From the NCBI GenBank assembly GCA_964473285.1, contig CAYYOI010000039.1, positions 1-14,586 of the forward strand: a stretch of 14,586 nt of DNA. Direction: 5' to 3'. Position numbers and translations under genes: made by a program. The DNA is from JBNJGT01 sp964473285. GTDB lineage: Archaea; Nanobdellota; Nanobdellia; Woesearchaeales; JACJVW01. The notes below the pieces were generated by a model. The model was not told the origin of the DNA. It was given only the letters and a program-made list of their open reading frames with translations, and did no database searches. Below are positions 6,305 to 13,652 of this stretch, one piece after another (position 1 is the stretch's first letter; the number at the start of each line of letters is the position of its first letter).

Positions 6305-6344
6305 GAGACCCTTTCATTATCATGCATGAAAAAGCCTAGGTCTC
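6305..6344. other. Long imperfect hairpin in the 291-bp gap 6117-6407
   Basis: GAGACC (6305-6310) pairs with GGTCTC (6339-6344). CTTTCA and T (6311-6317) pair with ATGAAA plus G (6326-6334) with a two-base bulge, leaving an 8-base loop at 6318-6325. It is followed on the minus strand by the U8 tract at 6271-6278. It may be a structured 3' UTR or a small RNA. The rest of this gap contains the ThyX-like gene's promoter and no convincing coding frame. Confidence 0.5.
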
Positions 6345-6407
6345 TGATCCTGATTTTATGGGATTTTTACGTCATAAATTGATTATCTAAAAGCTTTATT
6401 CCTTTTT

Positions 6408-7019
6408 TCAACCGGAAGAATTAAGATAAATCACTATGGATTCCAGTGGTGTTATGAACTGATATGCAACATAATCCAATGCATCTAGTTTCTGGTCTGT
6501 AATAACACAAGTTCCATTTAGATTGATCCTTGAAGGTACATGGGTACAGACAACCACATCATAATAATCAGAAAAAAAAGTATCAACATTTTTCCTGAAT
6601 GAATCGGGGAGCCTTGCATATAAAAGATCATCAATTTCATGATAAGAATGTCCAGTTAGGCCAAGATAACATGAAAATGCCTCTTCAGTAAGACGTGATC
6701 CCTCTTTTGGCACTATCAGGTTCTCCTGATCTAAGATGGATTCAATTACTTTCTCATCTGAATCAATAAGTGAAAGCTTGTAATCAACATCATAGTATTC
6801 ACAAAAAGCCGCAAATACAAAGGGTTGATAAGAATTTCTTATCCATGAATAGTCATCATATTCCAAAGGTGTTTCACAACCCGGCCCTATAATACAACCC
6901 TTGACCTTTGTTCCTGCTAACTCCTGAATCACTGTACCTATTTCATTAAAAGCTCTATGGATATAAGTCTCTTTAGGATTCATTCTCTGTATCATTTCTT
7001 CTCTAGTATCATAAACCAT
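6408..7019 (-). CDS. Unknown protein, possibly methyltransferase-like Rossmann fold
   Basis: A 203-residue protein that I do not recognise as a named family. VKGCIIGPGCETPLEY (39-54) resembles the glycine-rich motif I of class I SAM-dependent methyltransferases. KLSLIDSDEKVIESI (81-95) looks like the following strand ending in the acidic residue that binds the SAM ribose. YDVVVCTHVP (153-162) resembles motif IV. No signal peptide or membrane segment is seen. The fold call is pattern-based and tentative. The gene is divergent from the PRPP-synthetase-like gene across a 49-bp gap with one central TATA element 25 bp from each start, so the two are probably co-expressed. A U8 tract ends its transcript before the ThyX-like gene. 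Confidence 0.75.
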   Translation of the reverse strand: MVYDTREEMIQRMNPKETYIHRAFNEIGTVIQELAGTKVKGCIIGPGCETPLEYDDYSWIRNSYQPFVFAAFCEYYDVDYKLSLIDSDEKVIESILDQENLIVPKEGSRLTEEAFSCYLGLTGHSYHEIDDLLYARLPDSFRKNVDTFFSDYYDVVVCTHVPSRINLNGTCVITDQKLDALDYVAYQFITPLESIVIYLNSSG

Positions 7020-7040
7020 TTATGTAATTTTCGAAACTGC

Positions 7041-7048
7041 TTTATAGA
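7041..7048. promoter_or_regulatory. Single TATA element serving two divergent genes
   Basis: TTTATAGA on the plus strand (TCTATAAA on the minus strand) is centred at about 7044. That is 25 bp from the ATG at 7069 (+) and 25 bp from the ATG at 7019 (-), in a 49-bp intergenic gap. Both spacings fit the window-wide leaderless pattern. No other good TATA at that distance is seen on either strand. Confidence 0.6.
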
Positions 7049-7068
7049 ACCCCATAAATACACTTTAC

Positions 7069-8715
7069 ATGCAAAAGAACCTGGAAGGCAGGCTTGTATT
7101 ACTATCATCTGACACCCCTGACTCGCGTAAACTCCGTGATGATTTGTTTAGGGATTTTTCACAGGACCATCAATTAAGCCAACGAGTTCTCAGGCTTGAC
7201 TCAAAATGGAAACCATACAGAAATCAGGAAGAAAATTTTGCAATCGTTGACCCTGCAGGCAATCTTGATATGGAAGAGATACAGACATTAATACGAAATA
7301 GTGACACATACATAGTCTCAAAGATCGAGAGTCCTGTTCTTGCCCATCCTCTTAAGTCACAGCTTTCCCCCTTCATAAACAAGCTAGGCAGGGAATATTT
7401 CAGCTTAAAGGAAACCAAGACAGAAAAAGAGTTCAAGGGCATGTTTGGATCAATCACCCAGTCAGAACTAAGGAAAAGGTTTTTGGGAGTCATAGACAAA
7501 GAACAATTGGATTACAATGCCAACCGTATTGCTAAAGACATCAAAGATATTTTTGAACAAAATAATGACCTTATAAAAGAGATATTCCAGGAAGCAAATC
7601 ATACTAACACAGTTGACATACATGACCCCAGAATAATTCATTTTACCCGTTCACTTTCAGGGTACCTGATGAATGACATCATGAGACCAAGACACAAGCA
7701 GATCTGTCTTGATGAAGTAAAGCATCTGGCGTATCGTGTTGGAAGGAACATAATCCAGCCTCACGATAATGGAAGGATGAACCTGATTGCTCCCTTCCTC
7801 GACGGAAGAAGCGATCATAACGATCTGGATCGTCATGAGGGTATCCGTGCAAAAGAATTTGCAGATCACATGGGTTTCTATAACCTTGATACACTCTATA
7901 TGATTCGCGGGCATTCCCAAAAGCAGCTGGATTATTTTGAAGAGAACAATATCAGACTTATCAACCTCACTTATACGAATGAATTCATCTCCTGCCTGGC
8001 CCAGGACCCTTCTATTGATTTCAATAAAGCTTATGTATTGAGTCCTGATGAAGGCGGCCTTCCTGATGCAATGGTATTTGCAAGGGAGTTGTTCCGTCGC
8101 ACCAAAGGTGAATTCTCAGGAAGGGTAGTCTGCTATAAGAAAAGAAGAATAAAAGCAGGAGCAATAAAAGATATGGAAGTGCTTGGCTCATTTGTGTACA
8201 ATGGCAACGAGAATGAAGAAGACTTCCTTATCGATGACAGCGGAAATCCCCTTCCTTACGACATAGTCCATGCCTCTGAATTCAAGGAAAAACAAAGCCA
8301 AAACTATATAGGCAAACTCTTTGATCAGGAAGAGATAGATAAAGATAACCTGAAGACCCTAGTCAAAGGGCATATCGCTTTTGGAAGGGATGACATATGT
8401 GATTCAGGAGGGACATTGGTAAAAGCAATGAAAAAGAACCATGAGCTTTATGGCAGCCCCTGCATTCCTATGACAGAACACACATCTTTTACTGGAAATG
8501 CGATAGAAAGTCTCTCAAACCTTCATGATAAGGACATCCTAAAATACATGGTCAGTTCTACTTCAATCGTTCACCCTGACCCGGAAAAACGCCCCTGGAA
8601 TAAGGCCTTCAGTATAAGCCGCAGATTCTATAACCGTGCAAAGCCCCAGCACATGTCCTGGCTAAAAGAACATTATCCTTTACTGCACGAAAGGCTAAAC
8701 CATTACTGCGCTTAG
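7069..8715 (+). CDS. PRPP synthetase-like protein with large insert
   Basis: A 548-residue relative of ribose-phosphate pyrophosphokinase, which makes PRPP from ribose-5-phosphate and ATP; canonical Prs has about 290-320 residues. The Prs order of motifs is visible: a starting strand RLVLLSSDTPDSRKLRDDL (8-26); NLIAPFLDGRSDHND (238-252) where Prs has its YARQD loop; GHSQKQLDYF (281-290) like DLHSxQIQGFF; SPDEGG (325-330) like SPDAGG; the catalytic-loop KRR (358-360); and DDICDSGGTL (441-450), the ribose-phosphate loop. About 130 residues (95-225), mostly charged and helical, are inserted in the N-terminal half, and about 70 more between KRR and DDICDSGGTL. YARQD is altered and the D of DLH is replaced by G. 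The product may be PRPP or a related pyrophosphate transfer. Its 3' end overlaps the convergent marC-like gene by 21 bp. Confidence 0.85.
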   Translation: MQKNLEGRLVLLSSDTPDSRKLRDDLFRDFSQDHQLSQRVLRLDSKWKPYRNQEENFAIVDPAGNLDMEEIQTLIRNSDTYIVSKIESPVLAHPLKSQLSPFINKLGREYFSLKETKTEKEFKGMFGSITQSELRKRFLGVIDKEQLDYNANRIAKDIKDIFEQNNDLIKEIFQEANHTNTVDIHDPRIIHFTRSLSGYLMNDIMRPRHKQICLDEVKHLAYRVGRNIIQPHDNGRMNLIAPFLDGRSDHNDLDRHEGIRAKEFADHMGFYNLDTLYMIRGHSQKQLDYFEENNIRLINLTYTNEFISCLAQDPSIDFNKAYVLSPDEGGLPDAMVFARELFRRTKGEFSGRVVCYKKRRIKAGAIKDMEVLGSFVYNGNENEEDFLIDDSGNPLPYDIVHASEFKEKQSQNYIGKLFDQEEIDKDNLKTLVKGHIAFGRDDICDSGGTLVKAMKKNHELYGSPCIPMTEHTSFTGNAIESLSNLHDKDILKYMVSSTSIVHPDPEKRPWNKAFSISRRFYNRAKPQHMSWLKEHYPLLHERLNHYCA

Positions 8716-9285
8716 ACCCACTCTAATCATATCTATTCCTATCGCCCCGATAAAGAAAGCATTTAACCGTAACGAATAACCCATGATCTTATCAAAAGCG
8801 ATCATATTTACAGGCAACTTCTGCTGGATGAACAAGAGCAACATGATAAACAAAATATTTCCTGCAAGAACAAACAAAAGACCGAATAATGCAGGCATTT
8901 GAGAAAAGGAAGAGAGGGAAAGAGCAACAGATATGGTCCCCGCACCTACCATGAAAGGAAAAGCTATTTCTGATGCCTGGTCATCCATATCATCGCACTG
9001 GCGAATAAAAGAGTTTTGCCTGTGGAATATGAAAAGAAACCCATAGCTTGCAATTATTATCCCCCCAAAGATCCTGAATGCACCTATATCCACCTGAAAA
9101 ACATTCTTGAAAAGGAAATCACCACTGACGACAAAAACTCCCAGCACAATAAAAGCGCTCACTGAGGCCTTGAAAAGCAAGACTAAAAATCTCTTATTGG
9201 TATAATTATTCATGATACCCTGCATGTAAAGGAACATAGCAAAAGGATTCAGCATCACCAGTAAAGACAATAAAGCATTCATCAT
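8695..9285 (-). CDS. MarC-family integral membrane protein (second of pair)
   Basis: A 196-residue, strongly hydrophobic protein with about six membrane helices, the size and layout of the MarC/YchE family (function unsettled). Family-like landmarks are MLNPFAMFLYM near the N-terminus (11-21), RIFGGIIIASYGFLFIF in the middle and AFPFMVGAGTI before the fourth helix. Each has a close counterpart in the upstream gene, so the two are paralogues. The start ATG at 9285 overlaps the TGA of the upstream gene (ATGA), a sign of translational coupling; the second ATG at 9282 is also possible. The 3' end overlaps the PRPP-synthetase-like gene by 21 bp on the opposite strand. Confidence 0.9.
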   Translation of the reverse strand: MMNALLSLLVMLNPFAMFLYMQGIMNNYTNKRFLVLLFKASVSAFIVLGVFVVSGDFLFKNVFQVDIGAFRIFGGIIIASYGFLFIFHRQNSFIRQCDDMDDQASEIAFPFMVGAGTISVALSLSSFSQMPALFGLLFVLAGNILFIMLLLFIQQKLPVNMIAFDKIMGYSLRLNAFFIGAIGIDMIRVGLSAVMV

Positions 9286-9881
9286 TTTAAAAGGTTCACC
9301 ACACCCAATCGTACCATGTTTATGCCGATCGCACCTATAAAGAAACCATTCAGCCTAAGCAGTAGTTCCATATTCTTGTCAAAAGCTATCCGATAGCGTT
9401 TCCTGAAGATAAACTCCCGTATCTCCTTAAGGACCATGATAATCACAAAGGTGATTGCCAATGCAATGAGGATAACAAAAAAACCTTTCACATCGCTATG
9501 ATTCTGACCAAGAAAAAGGGAAAGTGTGATTGTTCCTGCACCAACCATGAAAGGCAATGCAATCTCTGATGCAAGATCATCAAGGCTGCCCTTCATATAG
9601 ATATATGCCTGTTCACCCTTGATAATGAAAAAATAAGCAAAGGAAAAGATTATTATTCCCCCAAATATCCGTGCAGATTCGAGGTTTATCTGGAAAACAT
9701 TCTCAATCAAAAGATTACAGAGGAATACGCACAGGCCAAGTATTATTAGAGATATAAAAGATGCTTTTGCCAAAACCTTATAGAAGGTTTTGGAATCAAG
9801 GTCCCGCATAACAGGGAGTAGATAAAGGAACAATGCAAAAGGATTCAGCATGACCAAAAACTGGATTACTTGTGGGATCAT
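9282..9881 (-). CDS. MarC-family integral membrane protein (first of pair)
   Basis: A 199-residue MarC/YchE-family membrane protein with about six hydrophobic helices. MLNPFALFLYLLPV (11-24), ARIFGGIIIFSFAYFF (69-84) and ALPFMVGAGTI correspond to the same stretches of the following gene. A longer, more basic loop (KEIREFIFRKRYR) precedes the last helices. It is the first gene of a two-gene operon: a TATA-like CTTAAATAG on the minus strand, centred 25 bp from the ATG, indicates a leaderless mRNA. MarC proteins were once linked to multiple antibiotic resistance, but that link is not supported, so no substrate is proposed. Having two divergent paralogues suggests a hetero-oligomer. Confidence 0.9.
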   Translation of the reverse strand: MIPQVIQFLVMLNPFALFLYLLPVMRDLDSKTFYKVLAKASFISLIILGLCVFLCNLLIENVFQINLESARIFGGIIIFSFAYFFIIKGEQAYIYMKGSLDDLASEIALPFMVGAGTITLSLFLGQNHSDVKGFFVILIALAITFVIIMVLKEIREFIFRKRYRIAFDKNMELLLRLNGFFIGAIGINMVRLGVVNLLK

Positions 9882-9901
9882 CCTCGGAATTATTAAACAT
9901 C

Positions 9902-9910
9902 CTATTTAAG
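9902..9910 (-). promoter_or_regulatory. TATA box of the marC-like pair
   Basis: CTATTTAAG on the plus strand (CTTAAATAG on the minus strand) is centred 25 bp upstream of the ATG at 9881, the spacing expected for a leaderless archaeal gene. Confidence 0.5.
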
Positions 9911-9911
9911 A

Positions 9912-10070
9912 ATGTCAGTTAAACCTGCGTTTGATAAAATATCCAAGAAGACATTTCAGGATACAAGAAAGATTGACAATTATCCCGGGAAATCCCATCT
10001 AATAGAGGTTTCAAGACTTTCAGGAAAGCATGCGCTTGAGATAATCACCAGTATGACTTTTCTTGTTTGA
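9912..10070 (+). CDS. Possible 52-residue small protein of unknown function
   Basis: An ATG-initiated frame of 52 codons fills the whole gap between the marC-like pair and uvrA and ends 51 bp inside the uvrA 3' end on the opposite strand. The product would be lysine-rich and soluble, without cysteines or a membrane segment, and resembles no family I recognise. The upstream ATTATTAAA is only about 20 bp from the ATG, shorter than the 24-28 bp of the other genes. It could be chance: a frame this long is not rare, and part of it is simply antisense to uvrA. Confidence 0.28.
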   Translation: MSVKPAFDKISKKTFQDTRKIDNYPGKSHLIEVSRLSGKHALEIITSMTFLV

Positions 10071-12812
10071 AGCAACCTTTTCCGGGGTTCCAGCCGCAAT
10101 TATCTCCCCTCCAAATTCCCCACCTTCAGGGCCGAGGTCTATTATATGATCTGCTGACTTTATCACATCAAGATTATGTTCTATAACTACCACAGAATTT
10201 CCCTTATCCACAAGATTATTCAATACAGCTATCAGCTTTTTCACATCATGGAAATGCAGGCCGGTTGTAGGCTCATCCAGTAGGTAGAGAGTCCTTCCAG
10301 TACCAATCTTGGAAAGTTCACGTGTAAGTTTTATCCTTTGAGCTTCTCCACCTGAGAGAGTGACTGAGCTCTGCCCAAGCTTCACGTAATCAAGCCCTAC
10401 AGCACTCAATGTATCAAGCTTACGCCTAATGACCGGAATATGCTGGAAAAAATCTAATGCCTCTTCAACAGTCATAGCAAGGACATCAGCAATAGACTTA
10501 TCCTTGTAAGTCACTTCAAGTGTTTCCTTATTATATCGCTTCCCCTTACATTCCTCGCATTCCACAAAAACATCAGGCAAGAAATTCATCTCGATCTTCA
10601 GGACTCCATCGCCCTGGCAAGCCTCGCAGCGACCTCCTTTCACATTGAAAGAGAACCTGCCTGCATTATAACCCCTTTGCCTTGCCTCTTTTGTCTGGGC
10701 AAATAGTTTCCTTATCTCATCAAACAATTTCGTATAAGTCGCAGGATTACTTCTTGGAGTCTTTCCAATCGGGCTTTGATCAATGACAATAACCTTATCA
10801 ATCGGCGAATCAAAAGATATTGACTTATGCTTTCCAGGAAGAGTCTTAGAATTATGCAATTTTCTCATAAGCCCCTTATACAGGATATCATAGATAAGTG
10901 TTGATTTACCGCTTCCTGAAACTCCTGTAACAAGAGTCAGCAAGCCTATAGGTATCTTTGCAGTCACATTCTTCAGATTATGCTCGCTGCAGCCATTGAT
11001 GTGTATGAAGCGATCAGATTTCCTCCTGTCATTTGGGACATCGATTGAAAGCTTTCCAGAGAGGTATTTGCCTGTAAGCGAACGAGGGTTACGCTCTATT
11101 TGCTTAGGTGTTCCTTTTGCGATGATCTTGCCGCCATGGATACCCGCTCCAGGCCCCATATCGATTATATGATCAGCCTGCCTCATTGTATCCTCATCAT
11201 GCTCAACCACAATAAGCGTATTGCCAAGATCACGAAGCCCATGCAATGTGTCAATGAGCTTATCATTATCCCTCTGATGCAGTCCGATGGAAGGTTCATC
11301 CAGTATATAGATAACACCCATAAGGTTGGACCCTACCTGTGTTGCAAGCCTTATCCTCTGTGCCTCCCCTCCTGAAAGCGTGCCTGCTGAACGTGATAAT
11401 GTAAGATAAGAAAGACCCACTCTTTTCAGGAATCTCAACCTGCTCTTTATCTCTTTCAAAAGCTGGCTTGCTATATCCTGTTCCTTTTTTGTAAGCTTTA
11501 ACTTTTCAAAGAATTCAATGCAATTCCAGATTGAAAGGTCTGTCACATCAATTATGGATTTACCTCCTACCTTGACTGCCAAGACCTTTGGCTTGAGCCT
11601 TTTTCCACCGCAGGATGAGCATGGTGTGACCCGCATGAATTTCTCCAGCTCCTTCCTTCGATAATCTGATTCTGTCTGGTGATAAAGCCTCTCACTCTGG
11701 GGTATAAGACCCTCCCAGTTTCCCACCTGGCTCCATCTACCACCATTTCTCATGGGAATATTGAACTTGATTGCATCATCTGAACCATTCATAACAATAT
11801 CATACTGTTTCTTTGTCAGCTTATTCATGGGAGTGAATATATCAAACCCATAGTGCTTTGCAACAGCCCCAAGGAATTTGCCCCTCCAGCCATCCACTGC
11901 ATTACGATAGATTGCAATAGCACCATCAGCAATGCTCAGGCTTTTATCAGGAATGATCAGGTCAGGATCAAATTCCATCTTTATCCCAAGACCGCTACAT
12001 TCTTCGCAGGCACCAAATGGACTGTTGAATGAGAACATCCGCGGCTGCAGCTCATCAAAGGTAAGGCCACAGACCGGACAAGCCATCTTTGAGGAGAATA
12101 ATGTATCCTCTCCATTTGACTCAACAATCAAAAGACCATCAGCTTCCTTTAACGCAAGCTCTACAGCCTCTGCTAACCGCTCTTTCTCCGAGACATCAAG
12201 CCTGTCAATAACTACATCAATATCATGTTTCTTGTATCGTTCAAGAACAATTCTTTCATCAGTCCGATGGATCTTGCCATTGACCCGTACCCTGCGATAC
12301 CCTTGCTTATTGAGATCCTTGAAGAGTTTCTCATAAGTCCCTTTTTTCTGGCGAATTACTGGTGCAAGCACAGTCACCTGCCCCTCATAAGACCCTATCT
12401 GTTCAGTTATCCTGCTCGGGCTTTGCGCCTGGATCTTTTCCCCATGTTCCGGACAGTAAGGGGTTCCAACCCTTGCAAACAATAACCGCAAGTGATCATA
12501 TATCTCAGTCACAGTTCCCACAGTACTCCGGGGATTCTTGCTTGTGGTTTTCTGATCTATTGATATGGCTGGAGACAATCCCTCTATCCGATCCACATCA
12601 GGCTTGTTCATTAGCCCCAGGAATTGCCTGGCATAGCTTGAAAGCGATTCAACATACCTTCTCTGCCCTTCAGCATAGATCGTATCAAAAGCAAGCGTGG
12701 ATTTTCCAGACCCTGAAAGGCCTGTTATAACTACAAATTTATCCCTGGGAATATCTACACTGACATTTGCCAGGTTATGCTCCCTTGCCCCTTTTACTGA
12801 GATTTTCTTCAT
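10020..12812 (-). CDS. uvrA: Excinuclease ABC subunit A
   Basis: UvrA is the damage-sensing ATPase that loads UvrB on DNA in nucleotide excision repair. At 930 residues it is full length. The first ABC half has Walker A GLSGSGKST (31-39), the signature LSGGEAQR (479-486) and Walker B ILDEPS (503-508). The second half has Walker A GVSGSGKST (630-638), signature LSGGEAQR (819-826) and Walker B LLDEPTTG (844-851). Zinc modules are visible as C245/C248 with C269/C272 and C729/C732 with C752/C755, plus CSSCGG at 398-403. The start is supported by a TATA 26 bp upstream (leaderless). tRNA-Pro lies 50 bp upstream in the same direction. UvrABC is patchy in archaea and generally thought to have come from bacteria. 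uvrC is about 5.6 kb away and uvrB is not in the window. Confidence 0.97.
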   Translation of the reverse strand: MKKISVKGAREHNLANVSVDIPRDKFVVITGLSGSGKSTLAFDTIYAEGQRRYVESLSSYARQFLGLMNKPDVDRIEGLSPAISIDQKTTSKNPRSTVGTVTEIYDHLRLLFARVGTPYCPEHGEKIQAQSPSRITEQIGSYEGQVTVLAPVIRQKKGTYEKLFKDLNKQGYRRVRVNGKIHRTDERIVLERYKKHDIDVVIDRLDVSEKERLAEAVELALKEADGLLIVESNGEDTLFSSKMACPVCGLTFDELQPRMFSFNSPFGACEECSGLGIKMEFDPDLIIPDKSLSIADGAIAIYRNAVDGWRGKFLGAVAKHYGFDIFTPMNKLTKKQYDIVMNGSDDAIKFNIPMRNGGRWSQVGNWEGLIPQSERLYHQTESDYRRKELEKFMRVTPCSSCGGKRLKPKVLAVKVGGKSIIDVTDLSIWNCIEFFEKLKLTKKEQDIASQLLKEIKSRLRFLKRVGLSYLTLSRSAGTLSGGEAQRIRLATQVGSNLMGVIYILDEPSIGLHQRDNDKLIDTLHGLRDLGNTLIVVEHDEDTMRQADHIIDMGPGAGIHGGKIIAKGTPKQIERNPRSLTGKYLSGKLSIDVPNDRRKSDRFIHINGCSEHNLKNVTAKIPIGLLTLVTGVSGSGKSTLIYDILYKGLMRKLHNSKTLPGKHKSISFDSPIDKVIVIDQSPIGKTPRSNPATYTKLFDEIRKLFAQTKEARQRGYNAGRFSFNVKGGRCEACQGDGVLKIEMNFLPDVFVECEECKGKRYNKETLEVTYKDKSIADVLAMTVEEALDFFQHIPVIRRKLDTLSAVGLDYVKLGQSSVTLSGGEAQRIKLTRELSKIGTGRTLYLLDEPTTGLHFHDVKKLIAVLNNLVDKGNSVVVIEHNLDVIKSADHIIDLGPEGGEFGGEIIAAGTPEKVASNKKSHTGDYLKRMLS

Positions 12813-12833
12813 GATTTCAGAAAAAAACTGGAC

Positions 12834-12842
12834 CTTTATAAG
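12834..12842 (-). promoter_or_regulatory. TATA box of uvrA
   Basis: CTTATAAAG on the minus strand is centred 26 bp before the uvrA ATG, predicting a leaderless transcript. It lies between the end of the tRNA-Pro gene and uvrA, so uvrA has its own promoter. Confidence 0.6.
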
Positions 12843-12862
12843 TCTTTATGCCCCATGTCCTA

Positions 12863-12935
12863 TGGGGCTGCGAGGATTCGAACCCCGGTCGGGCGGCCCC
12901 GAACCGCCAGTGATACCAAGCTACACTACAGCCCC
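12863..12935 (-). tRNA. tRNA-Pro (anticodon CGG)
   Basis: A 73-nt cloverleaf on the minus strand. The acceptor GGGGCTG pairs perfectly with CAGCCCC, with discriminator A. The D arm has GG in the loop. The anticodon stem GGCGG/CCGCC encloses the loop TTCGGGG, so the anticodon is CGG, reading CCG proline codons. The variable loop is four bases. The T arm CGGGG/CCTCG (one G-T pair) encloses the TTCGAAT loop. CCA is not encoded and must be added by a nucleotidyltransferase. No intron. The gene reads in the same direction as uvrA, 50 bp downstream. Confidence 0.97.
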
Positions 12936-12957
12936 GTACTTATTAGTAACAAAGACT

Positions 12958-12968
12958 TCATTAAAAAA
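12958..12968 (-). promoter_or_regulatory. Weak TATA-like element of tRNA-Pro
   Basis: A T/A-rich run on the minus strand (TTTTTTAATG) lies about 27 bp before the 5' end of the mature tRNA. It is the only plausible box A in the short gap shared with the divergent Dph2-like gene. Confidence 0.35.
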
Positions 12969-12988
12969 CATTTTGGAAATAACGGGAA

Positions 12989-13000
12989 AAATAGATAAAT
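12989..13000 (+). promoter_or_regulatory. TATA-like box of the Dph2-like gene
   Basis: An A/T-rich AATAGATAAAT element is centred about 28 bp before the ATG at 13023, which is compatible with a leaderless mRNA. It points away from the tRNA-Pro promoter in the same 87-bp gap. Confidence 0.4.
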
Positions 13001-13022
13001 GCCTTCAACTTGACACACTCAA

Positions 13023-13652
13023 ATGAAAATAATCCATATTGACGCAACCGCAAACACTGATATTACCCTTCCAAAAGAAGCACTCGATAAGCTTCCAGAA
13101 GACTTAGGTATACTCACAACTATCCAACACTTAAAAAAGCTTGATTCTGTCAAAAAGCAGCTCCCAAACGCGAAAGTCCTCGGGCAGGTGCTTGGCTGTG
13201 ATGTAAGCAAAGCAAAAGGCACATCTTCATTCCTCTACATAGGCTCCGGAAGATTCCATCCTATCGAGATAAAAAGACAAACTAAAAAAGAAGTATTTGT
13301 TTACAACCCTTTCACAAAAGAACTTGATAAAATAACTGACGAGGAGATTCAGGCACTGGAAAAAAAACAGAATGCAGCTTATGCAAATTTTCTCAATGCA
13401 AGAACCATAGGCATACTGGTATCCACAAAACCAGGCCAAAAAGAACTTCAGAAAGCACGGGATCTGAAAGCAAAGCTTGACAAGAAAACCTACATCTTCC
13501 TGGGAGATATGATTACCCCAAGTGAAGCAGAGAATTTTCCATTCATCGACTGCTTCGTAAACACTGCATGCCCAAGAATAAGAGATGACAAGTTTCCAAG
13601 ACCAATAATAGATCTCAGAGATCTCCAACGTATCGATTCTTCCTTCTTTTAG
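13023..13652 (+). CDS. dph2: Dph2-like diphthamide synthase, short form
   Basis: Dph2 transfers the 3-amino-3-carboxypropyl group of SAM to a histidine of elongation factor 2, the first step of diphthamide synthesis, using a [4Fe-4S] cluster held by three cysteines, one from each of three domains. This 209-residue protein matches domains 2 and 3. ILTTIQHLKKL (30-40) aligns with the start of domain 2; GQVLGCD (54-60) gives C59; IGSGRFHPIEI (73-83) matches the Dph2 GSGxFHP box; NTACPRI (180-186) gives C183. The usual first domain and its cysteine (roughly the first 110 residues of the about 340-residue enzyme) are missing, replaced by about 28 residues. The start is supported by a TATA-like box 28 bp upstream, and no extension is needed. 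It may be the short type of small-genome archaea, may need a partner, or may act differently. Its 3' end overlaps the GGDEF gene. Confidence 0.85.
   Translation: MKIIHIDATANTDITLPKEALDKLPEDLGILTTIQHLKKLDSVKKQLPNAKVLGQVLGCDVSKAKGTSSFLYIGSGRFHPIEIKRQTKKEVFVYNPFTKELDKITDEEIQALEKKQNAAYANFLNARTIGILVSTKPGQKELQKARDLKAKLDKKTYIFLGDMITPSEAENFPFIDCFVNTACPRIRDDKFPRPIIDLRDLQRIDSSFF

Noticed and set aside
6196..6327. A 43-codon minus-strand frame in the gap before the ThyX-like gene
   Set aside because: It crosses the U8 terminator-like tract, has no promoter at the right distance, no recognisable motif, and its length is within chance for an A/T-rich gap.
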